In this document: positions 51,848-60,634 of the stretch, piece after piece
Layout of the letters: the number at the start of each line of letters is the position of its first letter
Position numbering within the stretch: the first letter of the stretch is position 1
From: Leifsonia sp040686855
Lineage (GTDB): Bacteria > Actinomycetota > Actinomycetes > Actinomycetales > Microbacteriaceae
Assembly (NCBI RefSeq): GCF_040686855.1
Contig: NZ_JBFBOG010000001.1
Span: 806,001-870,000, forward strand
Reading direction: 5' to 3'
DNA: 64,000 nucleotides
Program-made: the position numbers and the translations under genes
Notes under the pieces: generated by a model
Seen by the model: only the letters and a program-made list of their open reading frames with translations
What the model was told of the DNA's origin: nothing
Databases searched by the model: none

Positions 51848-53311
51848 CTACTGCAGGGCGGACGTCAGCCGCGCGAGATTGTCGAGCACGGTGGAGCGCA
51901 AGGGCTGCTTCATCCACTCCTCGAGCGTGAGCTCCCGGCTGTCCTCGCGATAGCCGTCCTCGACCCTGCGCATCTCTTCGACGAAGGAGCGTCCGCGCAC
52001 CATCAACGAGACCTCCATGTTGAGCTGAAAGGAGCGCATGTCCATGTTGCTCGAACCGATGACCGCCACATCGTCGTCGATCGTGAAGTGCTTCGCATGA
52101 AGGATGTACGGGGCCTTGTACATCCAGATGCGCACGCCCGCCCGCAGCAGCGCCTCGTAGTACGACCGCTGCGCGTGGTACACAAGCGCCTGGTCGCCGA
52201 TCTCCGAAACGAAAAGGTCGACCTTGATCCCCCGCTGCACGGCGGAGGTGATAGCCATGAGCATCGACTCGTCCGGCACGAAGTACGGAGACGTGATGAC
52301 GATGCGTTCCTGGGCGTAGTACAGCAGCGCCAGGAAGAGCCGCAGGTTGTTCTCGCCGGCGAACCCCGGCCCGGACGGCACGACCTGGGCGTCGAGCTCG
52401 TTGTCGTCGATCTCGTCCGTGATCGGCTCGGTCTCGCGGCGGAGCAGTTCGTCGGTCTCGCTGTACCAGTCGGTGATGAAGATGGCATTCAGACCGGCGA
52501 CGATGGGGCCCTCCAGCCGGACGATCAGTTCCTTCCACTTGAGCCCGCGCCGGATGTTCGACTTCTTGTTGTAGCTGCGGTCGATGATGTTCTGCGAGCC
52601 CATGAAGGCCACACGGCCGTCGACGATGAGCAGCTTCCGGTGGTTCCGCAGGTCGGGCCGCTGGTACTTGCCCTTGAGAGGCTGCACCGGGAGCATCAGC
52701 TGCCACTTGGCGCCCATCGCCGTGAGCCGCTTGAGGGTCTTCTTGTAGTCGGGTGTCCGCAGCGACGCGATGTGGTCGAGCAGCACGCGAACGATCACCC
52801 CGCGCTTCACTGCGGCCTCCAGCTCGTCGAACAGCGGCGCCGTCGTCTTGTCGAGCGTGAGGATGTAGAACTCGACGTGCACGTAACGGCGGGCCTTGGC
52901 GACCTCCGCGGCCATCGCGTCGAGCGAGCCCTGGTAGTCGCCGTTCAGCGAGGCGCGGTTACCGCCCACCAGGGGCATCGCGCCCAGCTTCCGGTTGAGC
53001 TCGACGACGCCCTCCAGCCACGGGGGCCACGGGTGGTCACGGCGTACGCGCTCGATGCCCTCGGTGCTGTCGATGATGAACCGGTTGATCTCGTCCTGCT
53101 TCTGGCGGCGGCGCTTCGGGAGCTTGTAGCTGCCGATGAGCAGGAAGAACAGGATGCCGATGTACGGGATGAGGAAGATCGCGAGCAGCCACGCGGTGGC
53201 AGAGGTGGGCTTGCGGTTGCGCGGGACGATGATGATCGCCAGCACACGGATGATGAAGTCGACGAGCAGGGCCAGCCAGAAGCCGACCGTGAGCCAGAAG
53301 CCCGTCTCCAT
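51848..53311 (-). CDS. cls: Cardiolipin synthase (phospholipase D family)
   Basis: The 487-residue protein has two N-terminal membrane helices (about 5-25 and 38-58, with GILFFLLIGSYKLPKRRRQK) and two HKD motifs: HRKLLIVDGRVAFMGSQNI and HAKHFTIDDDVAVIGSSNMD. It condenses two phosphatidylglycerols or PG with CDP-diacylglycerol to make cardiolipin at the inner face of the membrane. Length and domain order match the bacterial Cls family. Confidence 0.94.
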   Translation of the reverse strand: METGFWLTVGFWLALLVDFIIRVLAIIIVPRNRKPTSATAWLLAIFLIPYIGILFFLLIGSYKLPKRRRQKQDEINRFIIDSTEGIERVRRDHPWPPWLEGVVELNRKLGAMPLVGGNRASLNGDYQGSLDAMAAEVAKARRYVHVEFYILTLDKTTAPLFDELEAAVKRGVIVRVLLDHIASLRTPDYKKTLKRLTAMGAKWQLMLPVQPLKGKYQRPDLRNHRKLLIVDGRVAFMGSQNIIDRSYNKKSNIRRGLKWKELIVRLEGPIVAGLNAIFITDWYSETDELLRRETEPITDEIDDNELDAQVVPSGPGFAGENNLRLFLALLYYAQERIVITSPYFVPDESMLMAITSAVQRGIKVDLFVSEIGDQALVYHAQRSYYEALLRAGVRIWMYKAPYILHAKHFTIDDDVAVIGSSNMDMRSFQLNMEVSLMVRGRSFVEEMRRVEDGYREDSRELTLEEWMKQPLRSTVLDNLARLTSALQ

Positions 53312-53395
53312 CCGCGCGCAGATCCCTCCGAAACCGCAAGGGTCGCGTGCGCGCCCTCCGGAGTTACCGTAGCGGAATGTGAAGCCCGAGGCCGG

Positions 53396-53569
53396 TTAGG
53401 GCTTCGGAGCGAGACCGCGTCGGGCCCGCTCCTCCGCCTCCAGGCGCGAGTACGCCTTGCGCTCATTACGGTCAGCCCGCACGATCGCGCGCATGATCGC
53501 CCAGAACAGCAGCCCGACCAGAACGGTGGGTGCGAGTGCCCAGACGATACCGCCGATGACGTCGTTCAT
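53396..53569 (-). CDS. 57-residue small membrane protein
   Basis: From ATG 53569 the product is MNDVIGGIVWALAPTVLVGLLFWAIMRAI, one membrane helix, then a charged cytoplasmic tail (RADRNERKAYSRLEAEERARRG) with a helical, coiled-coil-like character. The ATG lies 34 bp downstream of the lysS stop on the same strand. It fits the short membrane proteins common next to lysS in Microbacteriaceae. Function unknown. Confidence 0.75.
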   Translation of the reverse strand: MNDVIGGIVWALAPTVLVGLLFWAIMRAIVRADRNERKAYSRLEAEERARRGLAPKP

Positions 53570-53602
53570 AACGCTTCCATGCTAACCCGCGCCCGCTGGG
53601 AG

Positions 53603-55129
53603 CTACTTGACCAGCGGGAAGAGGATGGTCTCGCGGATGCCGAGGCCGGTGAGAGCCATCAGCAGGCGGTCGATGCCCATGCCCATGCCGCCGGTCGGGG
53701 GCATCCCGAACTCCAGCGCACGCAGGAACTCCTCGTCGAGGCGCATGGCCTCGTTGTCGCCGGCCGCGGCGAGCTTCGCCTGCTCGACGAATCGCTCGCG
53801 CTGGACGACGGGGTCGACCAGCTCGGAGTAGCCGGTCGCGAGCTCGAAGCCGCGCGTGTAGAGATCCCACTTCTCCACGACGCCGTCGCGGGAACGATGG
53901 GCACGGACGAGCGGGCTCGTGTCGACGGGGAAGTCCATCACGAAGGTGGGGCGCACCAGGTCCGTCTTGACGTAGTGCTCCCACAGCTCCTCGACGTACT
54001 TGCCGGCGAGCGGGTGCTCGATCTCGATGCCGGCCTCGGCCGCCAGTTCGCGCAGGCGCTCGATCGGGGTCTCGGGAGTGATCTCCTCGTCGATCGCCGC
54101 GGAGAGGCTGTCGTACATCCGGATCCGGTCCCACTCGCCGCCGAGGTCGTACTCGGTGCCGTCCGCCCACGTGACGACGTGCGAGCCCGAGATGGCGAGC
54201 GCCGCGTCCTGGATGAGCGTCTGCGTCAGGTCGGCGATCGAGTTGTAGTCGCCGTACGCCTGGTAGGCCTCGAGCATCGCGAACTCCGGCGAGTGCGTCG
54301 AGTCGGCCCCCTCGTTGCGGAAGTTCCGGTTGATCTCGAACACCCGGTCGATGCCGCCGACCACAGCGCGCTTCAGATAGAGCTCCGGGGCGATCCGCAG
54401 GTAGAGCTCGGTGTCGAAGGCGTTCGAGTGCGTGACGAACGGCCGGGCCGAGGCGCCGCCGTGCATCACCTGCAGCATCGGGGTCTCCACCTCGACGAAC
54501 TCGCGCTCGGCGAAGGTGCGACGCAGGCTCGCGACCGCCGCCGCGCGGTCGAGGACCGTCTTGCGGGCCTGCTCGCGAGCGATGAGGTCGAGGTAGCGCG
54601 CACGCACGCGCGTCTCCTCGCTGAGCTCGTTGTGCAGGTTCGGGAGCGGCAGCAGGGCCTTGGCGGCGATGCGCCACTCCTGCGCCATCACCGACAGCTC
54701 GCCCCGGCGGCTCGACACGACCTCGCCGGAGACGAAGACGTGGTCACCCAGGTCGACGAGCTCCTTCCACGCGACCAGCGACTCCTCGCCCACGGCGGCC
54801 AGCGAGACCATCACCTGGATGCGGGAGCCGTCTCCGGCCTGCAGCACGGCGAAGCAGAGCTTCCCTGTGTTGCGCAGGTGCACGACGCGACCCGCGATGC
54901 CGACGATCTCGCCGGACCCCTCATCGGGCTGGAGGTGGTCCCACTTGGCGCGCACCGCCGGGATGGTCGTGGTGACGGGGACCTGCACCGGATACGCGCC
55001 GCCGCCCGCGTTCTCCGCCTCGGTAAGCAGGCGGTCGCGCTTGCTCAGCCGGACCGCCTTCTGCTCGCTGACATCCTCGTCCGTCGGGTCGAGGGCCAGG
55101 TCGTCGGCGGTGGTCTGCGCGTCGGTCAT
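53603..55129 (-). CDS. lysS: Lysyl-tRNA synthetase, class II
   Basis: The 508-residue enzyme has the N-terminal OB-fold anticodon-binding domain (VGIAGRVVHLRNTGKLCFAVLQ) and class II motifs: motif 1 near FVEVETPMLQ, motif 2 FRNEGADSTHSPEFAMLEAYQAY and motif 3 GMGMGIDRLLMALTG. It charges tRNA-Lys. I use ATG 55129; an upstream ATG at 55165 adds twelve residues and lies only six bases after the panC stop, so it is possible. It is in one operon with panC. Confidence 0.96.
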   Translation of the reverse strand: MTDAQTTADDLALDPTDEDVSEQKAVRLSKRDRLLTEAENAGGGAYPVQVPVTTTIPAVRAKWDHLQPDEGSGEIVGIAGRVVHLRNTGKLCFAVLQAGDGSRIQVMVSLAAVGEESLVAWKELVDLGDHVFVSGEVVSSRRGELSVMAQEWRIAAKALLPLPNLHNELSEETRVRARYLDLIAREQARKTVLDRAAAVASLRRTFAEREFVEVETPMLQVMHGGASARPFVTHSNAFDTELYLRIAPELYLKRAVVGGIDRVFEINRNFRNEGADSTHSPEFAMLEAYQAYGDYNSIADLTQTLIQDAALAISGSHVVTWADGTEYDLGGEWDRIRMYDSLSAAIDEEITPETPIERLRELAAEAGIEIEHPLAGKYVEELWEHYVKTDLVRPTFVMDFPVDTSPLVRAHRSRDGVVEKWDLYTRGFELATGYSELVDPVVQRERFVEQAKLAAAGDNEAMRLDEEFLRALEFGMPPTGGMGMGIDRLLMALTGLGIRETILFPLVK

Positions 55130-55171
55130 CGCTGTCTTTCCGTTCCGGGTGGCGGGGTCGTGCATCTCAGG

Positions 55172-56044
55172 TCACGTCGTGATGCGCTTGTTGTCGATCA
55201 GCCGGGTCGTTCCGACCCGCGCGGCGATCAGCATCAGTGCGGGGCCGTGGTGGTCCGGCGACGCCTCCCGGAAGGAATCCGGCTCGACGATCGCGAGATA
55301 ATCCAGCTTAACGGCAGGCTCGGCCTCGATGCGCGCGTGGGCCGCCTCGAGCGCGGCCGGGACGCCGCCTGTGGCGGCCTCGGAGGCCGCGGCGAGCGCC
55401 TGCGACAGGGTGACCGCGGCGACCCGGTCATCCTCGCCGAGGTAGCGGTTACGGCTCGAGAGCGCCAGGCCGTCCTCCTCGCGGACCGTGTCGACGACGG
55501 CGATCCTCACCGGCAAGTCGAGGTCGTCCACCATGCGCCCGATCACGTGCACCTGCTGGGCATCCTTCTGGCCGAAGACAGCGACATCCGGCTGGACGAT
55601 GTGGAAGAGCTTGCTGACCACCGTCAGCACGCCGTCGAAGTGCCCGGGGCGGGACGCGCCCTCGAAGAGCGTGCCCGACTCCCCCGGCGTCACCCGGGTC
55701 TCGCTCGGGCCGTCGGGGTACATCTCCGAAGCGGTCGGGGCGAAGACGACGTCGGCGAGGCCGTCGAGGGCCGCCACGTCGGCGTCGAGCGTGCGCGGGT
55801 AGCGGTCCAGGTCTTCGCCCGGCCCGAACTGCAACGGGTTCACGAAGATGGAGACGACCACGAAGCCGCCGAGGTCACGGGCGTTCGACACCAGCCGGAG
55901 GTGGCCCTCGTGAAGAGCCCCCATCGTCGGGACGAGCACGACCCGGCCGGTGGGCGCATCGGCCGGCCCCTCCTGCCGGGCGATGCGCCGGACGTCGGCG
56001 ACCCGCTCCCGCAGCGCGGCGATGGTGGTGATGATCTCAGGCAT
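55172..56044 (-). CDS. panC: Pantothenate synthetase (pantoate-beta-alanine ligase)
   Basis: The 290-residue protein has the HIGH-like motif in PTMGALHEGHLRLV, FVNPLQFGPGEDLDRYPR, GQKDAQQVHVIGRM and the KMSKS-like SSRNRYLG. It condenses pantoate with beta-alanine using ATP. It follows the DUF2520 protein gene after 39 bp and precedes lysS in the same operon. Confidence 0.96.
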   Translation of the reverse strand: MPEIITTIAALRERVADVRRIARQEGPADAPTGRVVLVPTMGALHEGHLRLVSNARDLGGFVVVSIFVNPLQFGPGEDLDRYPRTLDADVAALDGLADVVFAPTASEMYPDGPSETRVTPGESGTLFEGASRPGHFDGVLTVVSKLFHIVQPDVAVFGQKDAQQVHVIGRMVDDLDLPVRIAVVDTVREEDGLALSSRNRYLGEDDRVAAVTLSQALAAASEAATGGVPAALEAAHARIEAEPAVKLDYLAIVEPDSFREASPDHHGPALMLIAARVGTTRLIDNKRITT

Positions 56045-56083
56045 TCGCGTCCCTCCGGCCGATCCTCGCCGGCCTCGACCAGG

Positions 56084-57001
56084 CTACTCGCCGCGAAGGT
56101 ACCAGCCGCGCCCGTCGTCGCCGGGGTCGCCGGTGCCAGGACCGCGGCTGCCGGGACCAGCGCCGGGACCACCCGCGCCGGGACCACCCGCGCCAGGACC
56201 GGCGGCGCCAGGACCGCCACGGCCCGGACCGCCGTCGCCGGAACGGTCGTCGTCCGCGAGGGCGTCCAGCATCTCGTCGAGGTCCAGACGTGTCGGTGCT
56301 CCCGCGCGGGTGAGCGCGTTGTCCACCGAGGAGCGGATGAGAGAACTCAGGAACGACCCGGGGTTCTCGACGCCGATCCCCTGCAGCAGGCCGGTCGATT
56401 GCTCGACGATCGAGCGCGAGAAGGAGGTGGCGGTGGCGATCGCCTCCGCGTACGCCGGCCGATCGGCCTCGGCGACCACGACCGGTTCGCCGCCCATCTC
56501 GACCACCAGCGCCTGCGCGATCGGAAGGACGGGCGCGGGCGCGGTCACGGCGAAGTAGCTCTCACCGAGTCGGGTGAGGTCGAGGCTGGTCCCGGTGAAC
56601 TCGAGCGCGGGGTGCACAGCGAGCGGGATGGCGCCCGCGGCGGCGGCGGGCTGCAGCACGCCGATTCCGAAGGCGGGAGCCGTGTGGAGCACGATCTGAC
56701 CGGGCTGCCAGGTCCCCGTCGCGGCCAGACCGGCGACGAGCTGAGGCAGCTCGGTGTCGGGGACGGCGAGGATGACGAGCTCACTCCGCTCGACGATGGT
56801 CGGGATGTCGAGGATGGGAACCCGCGGCAGCATGGCCTGCGCGCGCTCCCGGCTGGCCTCGGACACAGCCGAGATGCCGACGATCGCATGGCCCGCGCCG
56901 GCGAGCGCGGAGCCCAGCACAGGGCCGACGCGGCCCGCTCCGACGATGCCGAGTCCGAGACGGCCGGAACGCTGCGACGGCGGACGGGCGGACGGCAGCA
57001 T
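56084..57001 (-). CDS. Rossmann-like/DUF2520 domain oxidoreductase with Gly-Pro tail
   Basis: The 305-residue protein starts at ATG 57001, which overlaps the stop of the PH-domain gene by one base (TGATG). It has GLGIVGAGRVGPVLGSALAGAGH (dinucleotide fold) and the DUF2520 C-terminal part (HPALEFTGTSLDLTRLGESYFAVTA...AYAEAIATATSFSRSIVEQS). The family is usually found in front of panC and may be a ketopantoate reductase-like or NADP-dependent enzyme in the same pathway. An unusual tail of about 45 residues is made of repeated GPG and GGPGA units, absent from most homologues. Confidence 0.85.
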   Translation of the reverse strand: MLPSARPPSQRSGRLGLGIVGAGRVGPVLGSALAGAGHAIVGISAVSEASRERAQAMLPRVPILDIPTIVERSELVILAVPDTELPQLVAGLAATGTWQPGQIVLHTAPAFGIGVLQPAAAAGAIPLAVHPALEFTGTSLDLTRLGESYFAVTAPAPVLPIAQALVVEMGGEPVVVAEADRPAYAEAIATATSFSRSIVEQSTGLLQGIGVENPGSFLSSLIRSSVDNALTRAGAPTRLDLDEMLDALADDDRSGDGGPGRGGPGAAGPGAGGPGAGGPGAGPGSRGPGTGDPGDDGRGWYLRGE

Positions 57002-58758
57002 CAGCGCTCCTCCTCGTGGTGGGTGGGGATCGTGGACGAAGTGGGGAGGTCGGAGCGCGCGTCCCCAACGGACGGGACGTCGCGCGGGCCGCCGTCGCCC
57101 CAGCGGTGTGTGCGGTCGGCCGCGGCGGCCTCGACCGCGCCGGCTGAGACGTCCTCGAACAGACGGGCGCCGGTTGCGGCGTCGATGGCGCCCAGGCGCG
57201 GGCGCACAGGGCCCGAGACGGTGTGGAACCGGGCCTTCGCGAGGCGGAGGGCGGCGTCCAGGGGTCCCTGCTGCAGTTCGAGGCTCTGCAGGCGCGCGAG
57301 AGGAACGATCGCGAGACTGCGCCAGACGAAGCCGCGGCGGAGGACGATCGCGTCGTCCACCACCCGGAAGCCGGTGCGCCTCCACGAGAGCGGACGGATC
57401 CACACGGCACGGTGGGGGCTGCCGGTGTAATCGTCGTCGCCGCGCGATGTCATGCCCGCCTCGATGAGAGCGCGGTGCTGCTCGGTCGCGAAGCCGGGGA
57501 GCACCAGCGAGAGGACGCGCGCGACGTCGGTCGCGTCGCCGACCGGGAGCATGGTCGTGTTCGGCTGACCTGCTGCACCCTTCTCGCGCGAGTGCCCCGC
57601 GGTGTCGATCCGGATCTGCCACCAGCCGAACGGCCGCCACAGCAGGGGCTGCAGCACCTCGACCGCGTGGATGCGCCCGGGCGGCAGGGTCTCGTTGCTG
57701 GTGGTCAGCAGGCCGAAACCGACACGGACGCCGTCCGGCGTTCCGGCGATCGAATAGCGGAGGGACTTGGTGAAACGGCGGATGTAGAAGCTCGCGGACC
57801 CGATCAGGCCCGGGAGGACGACGATCAGCAGCCATGCGGAGCCGGTGGAGGCTCCCCAGACGAGGAAGGCGACGACGACCAGTACGAAGACGGTGAAGCC
57901 GCTCAGCAGCAGCGATCCGAACAGCCGCAGGGGCGGGATCTTGACGACCGACTCCGGCGGGGCGGCGTTCGGGTCGAGCTCGGGCGCGAGGAATTCGTTG
58001 ACGCGACGACCCACGAAGTCCCCGACGGCCGCGGTGCGCGACCCGGGAGCGACCGCGGCGGCCGGATCGCCAGACGAGCCGGGCGCACCGACGCCCGCGA
58101 CCGTGGCGGGGGCAGCCGTGGACGTCGATGCGACCGCCGCCGCCTCCGCGGCGCGCACCCCCGAGGCGAGCCGTAGGACGTCGCCGCGCAGGCCGTCCGC
58201 AAGGGCCGACCCGAGGTACGCCAGTTGCACGTTCGCGTCGTGGCCGGCCACCGAGATGTCCAGCTTCGCCGCGCCGAACAGCCGAGCGAACAGGGGCCGG
58301 ACGATGTTGATGCCCTGGATGCGATCCAGCCGCGCCTTGCGCTGCGTCCGGAACAGCAAGCCGCTGCGCACCTCGACGGCGTCGCCCGTGATGCGGAAGC
58401 TGTGCATGCGCCACGACAGGTAGAAGGCACCCAGGCAGAGCAGGAGCACGACAGCGACGCCGAGCAGAGCCCAGCCCTCCCAGCCATGGTTGTAGATCGC
58501 ATCCAGCGGGTCGCCGCCGTACTCCGGCGTCCCGACGAAGAAGCCGATCAGACGCTCGCGCAGGTTCGACAGCACGAAACCGAAGATGGCGATGAACACG
58601 ATGCCGCCGCGCAGCAGCGGTGTCGCGGGATGCAGCCGGTGCCATTCGCCGTCCGTGTACCGCTCGGCGGCGCGCTCCGCCGATGACAGCGCCGGGCCCG
58701 GCAGCGGCGTCGGCGGGGTCGAGGCCGGGTCCGGTCCGGGCGGGTGCGGGGCGCTCAC
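57001..58758 (-). CDS. PH-domain (bPH2, YdbT-like) membrane protein
   Basis: The 585-residue protein from GTG 58758 has about four membrane helices (near 50-68, 92-110, 280-305 and a following one) and three bPH2 (DUF304) repeats: around 112-200 (FRITGDAVEVRSGLLFRTQRKARLDRIQGINI), 335-410 (SIAGTPDGVRVGFGLLTTSNETLPPGRIHAVEVLQ) and 470-530 (VVDDAIVLRRGFVWRSLAIVPLARLQSLELQQGPLD). An Ala/Ser-rich linker occupies about 210-245. Its start overlaps the stop of the smaller PH protein (GTGA at 58755-58758); YdbS/YdbT-like pairs act together at the membrane, possibly in stress resistance. Confidence 0.88.
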   Translation of the reverse strand: MSAPHPPGPDPASTPPTPLPGPALSSAERAAERYTDGEWHRLHPATPLLRGGIVFIAIFGFVLSNLRERLIGFFVGTPEYGGDPLDAIYNHGWEGWALLGVAVVLLLCLGAFYLSWRMHSFRITGDAVEVRSGLLFRTQRKARLDRIQGINIVRPLFARLFGAAKLDISVAGHDANVQLAYLGSALADGLRGDVLRLASGVRAAEAAAVASTSTAAPATVAGVGAPGSSGDPAAAVAPGSRTAAVGDFVGRRVNEFLAPELDPNAAPPESVVKIPPLRLFGSLLLSGFTVFVLVVVAFLVWGASTGSAWLLIVVLPGLIGSASFYIRRFTKSLRYSIAGTPDGVRVGFGLLTTSNETLPPGRIHAVEVLQPLLWRPFGWWQIRIDTAGHSREKGAAGQPNTTMLPVGDATDVARVLSLVLPGFATEQHRALIEAGMTSRGDDDYTGSPHRAVWIRPLSWRRTGFRVVDDAIVLRRGFVWRSLAIVPLARLQSLELQQGPLDAALRLAKARFHTVSGPVRPRLGAIDAATGARLFEDVSAGAVEAAAADRTHRWGDGGPRDVPSVGDARSDLPTSSTIPTHHEEER

Positions 58759-59240
58759 AATCCCGCCCGCCTGCTCTCCGCCAGCTCCACCAGCCGGTCG
58801 CGCAACTCGGCCGCCTCGGGCTCCGGCAGCCCGGGCACCATGACCCCGGTCGATGCGGCGGCCGTCACGAACTTGAGGTCCGCCAGGCCGAGCGCGCGAC
58901 TGACCGGGCCGCGGTTGATGTCGATCAGCTGCATCCGGCCGTACGGCACCGAGACGAATCGCTGGAACATGATGCCGCGACGGAACAGCAGGTCGTCCTC
59001 GCGCAGCCGGTAGCCGATCGAGCGAGCGCGGCGCGGCGCGATGATCAGCGCGATGACGGTGATGACGACCACGACGGACAGCGCCACCCAGCCGAAGGGC
59101 CACCCCCCGACCAGCCACAGGAACAGGCTCGCGGCGGACAGCACCAGCCCGGTGATCACCGTGCTCGCGATCACGACCAGCACGTACTTCGGCGAGACTC
59201 GGCGCCACTCGCCGACGCTGAGGTCAATCCGTTCGGGCAT
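58755..59240 (-). CDS. PH-domain (bPH2, YdbS-like) membrane protein
   Basis: The 161-residue protein has two membrane helices (about 17-40 and 45-66) and a single bPH2 domain: IGYRLREDDLLFRRGIMFQRFVSVPYGRMQLIDINRGPVSRALGLADLKFVTA. It is the small partner of the downstream large PH protein and overlaps it by four bases. Its start overlaps the DUF3180 gene end by 17 bp. Confidence 0.88.
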   Translation of the reverse strand: MPERIDLSVGEWRRVSPKYVLVVIASTVITGLVLSAASLFLWLVGGWPFGWVALSVVVVITVIALIIAPRRARSIGYRLREDDLLFRRGIMFQRFVSVPYGRMQLIDINRGPVSRALGLADLKFVTAAASTGVMVPGLPEPEAAELRDRLVELAESRRAGL

Positions 59241-59703
59241 GGACGCTCTCCGTACGCTCGTCGTCGTCGCCGGGCGGGAGGGTGCAGAACAGTTCGGCGA
59301 TCAGCCCGGCCACCAGCAGCACCACGGCGCCGACGGTCGCCAGCGCCGTCAGGAGGATGCTGTTGTTCCCGGGGAGCACATCCCTTGTCAGCAGGTAGGC
59401 GCCGATCCCGACGCCGGCACCGACGAGCAGCGCGCCGCTCAGCGCGCACGCCTTGGCCAGCACCACGATCCGCGTCGCCTGGAACGGGTCGATCCGGCGG
59501 ACGTTGCGCCCGCGAACGGCCCGACGGATCGGCACCGCGAACGCGACGACGATGATCGCCACCGCGAGCAGGGTGATCGGCAGCGTCAGCGGCGGGATGA
59601 AGACGGGGGCTCCCATGCTGGCGGCCGCCAGCTCCGCGAGGAAGCCGACGACGAGGCCGGCGACGCCGAGCCCGATCAGCGTGGTGGGACGGGTGCGCTT
59701 CAC
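59224..59703 (-). CDS. DUF3180 family membrane protein
   Basis: From GTG 59703 the 159-residue product has four membrane helices (near 7-28, 36-57, 83-105 and 115-138) with VRRIDPFQATRIVVLAKACALSGALLVGAGVGIG, characteristic of DUF3180 proteins found behind folK in actinobacteria. The start overlaps the folK stop (GTGA at 59700-59703). Function unknown. Confidence 0.88.
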   Translation of the reverse strand: MKRTRPTTLIGLGVAGLVVGFLAELAAASMGAPVFIPPLTLPITLLAVAIIVVAFAVPIRRAVRGRNVRRIDPFQATRIVVLAKACALSGALLVGAGVGIGAYLLTRDVLPGNNSILLTALATVGAVVLLVAGLIAELFCTLPPGDDDERTESVHARTD

Positions 59704-60254
59704 GAGGCGTCCGTTCCGGGCCCGGTCCACAGGGTCACGGGATCGTCGACGGTCTTCACGAGGTCCGCCACCGGTCCGTAGCCGACCAGGTACGCCTGCG
59801 GGTCGGCGTCCAGCCACGGGACGAGCACGAACGCCCGCTCGTGCGCGCGGGGATGCGGGAGGACGATCCGCGGGTCGTCGTCCGACACGATGCGGTCGTA
59901 ATCGACGACGTCGATGTCGATGGTACGGTCGCCCCAGCGCTCCTCGCGGACACGCCCGAGCCCGTCCTCGATTGCGTTGACCACGCCGAGGAGGTCCAGC
60001 GGCTCCAGGAGCGTCCGGACCACGGCGACCGCGTTGAGATAGGCGGGCGCGTCGTCGTCGATGCCGTCGAGCTTCAGCGCCGGCGTCTCGTACAGGCGCG
60101 ACACGGACTGCACGTCGATGCCCGGCTCGCCGCGCACCGCGTCCAGTGCCTGCTGGATGGTCACGGCGCGATCGCCGAGGTTGCTGCCGAACGCGAGCAC
60201 CGCGGGTACGCCGACGCGCATCCGGACCGGCTTGCCGATCGGCGCGGCGTTCAC
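59700..60254 (-). CDS. folK: 2-amino-4-hydroxy-6-hydroxymethyldihydropteridine pyrophosphokinase
   Basis: The 184-residue HPPK begins with AVLAFGSNLGDRAVTIQQAL and has LYETPA, NAVAVVRTLLEPLDLLGVVNAIEDGLGRVREERWGDRTIDIDVVDYD with the catalytic acidic residues, and LPHPRAHERAFVLVPW. It adds pyrophosphate from ATP to the pterin before condensation by FolP. The start is GTG 60254, overlapping the folB stop by four bases. Confidence 0.95.
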   Translation of the reverse strand: MNAAPIGKPVRMRVGVPAVLAFGSNLGDRAVTIQQALDAVRGEPGIDVQSVSRLYETPALKLDGIDDDAPAYLNAVAVVRTLLEPLDLLGVVNAIEDGLGRVREERWGDRTIDIDVVDYDRIVSDDDPRIVLPHPRAHERAFVLVPWLDADPQAYLVGYGPVADLVKTVDDPVTLWTGPGTDAS

Positions 60255-60634
60255 GGTCGGCTCCGCAGGATGCGGACGGCGACGTCGCCGAAAGGCACGG
60301 CGATGGGGGCCTGCGGCTTGTGGACGGTGACCTCGACCGCGTCCACCGGCTCATGGGCCAGCACGGTCGCGGCGACGCGCTCGGCGACAGTCTCGATGAG
60401 GTCGACCGGGTCGCGCTCGACCGCGCCCACGACCTCCTCGGCCAGCTCGCCGTAGTGGACGGTCGCGCCGAGATCGTCGCCCGATGCCGCCGGGCCCAGG
60501 TCGAGCCACGCCGTCACGTCGACGACGAATTCCTGGCCCTGCTCCCGTTCGAAGTCGAAAACGCCGTGATGGGCGCGCACGCGCAACCCGGTCAGGATGA
60601 TCGAGTCCGTCGGCCGCGACTGGATGCTATTCAT
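60251..60634 (-). CDS. folB: Dihydroneopterin aldolase
   Basis: This 127-residue protein has GLRVRAHHGVFDFEREQGQEFVVDVTAWLDL and VHYGELAEEVVGAVERDPVDLIETVAERVA, the conserved FolB core with the catalytic Glu and Lys (VTVHKPQAPI). It makes 6-hydroxymethyl-dihydropterin from dihydroneopterin. It overlaps folP by eight bases and folK by four, in the fol operon. Confidence 0.94.
   Translation of the reverse strand: MNSIQSRPTDSIILTGLRVRAHHGVFDFEREQGQEFVVDVTAWLDLGPAASGDDLGATVHYGELAEEVVGAVERDPVDLIETVAERVAATVLAHEPVDAVEVTVHKPQAPIAVPFGDVAVRILRSRP

Noticed and set aside
51599..57430. A 1943-codon open frame on the plus strand
   Set aside because: It is antisense to cls, lysS, panC and others, has the arginine/aspartate-rich composition of shadow frames in high-GC DNA, and contains no recognisable domain.
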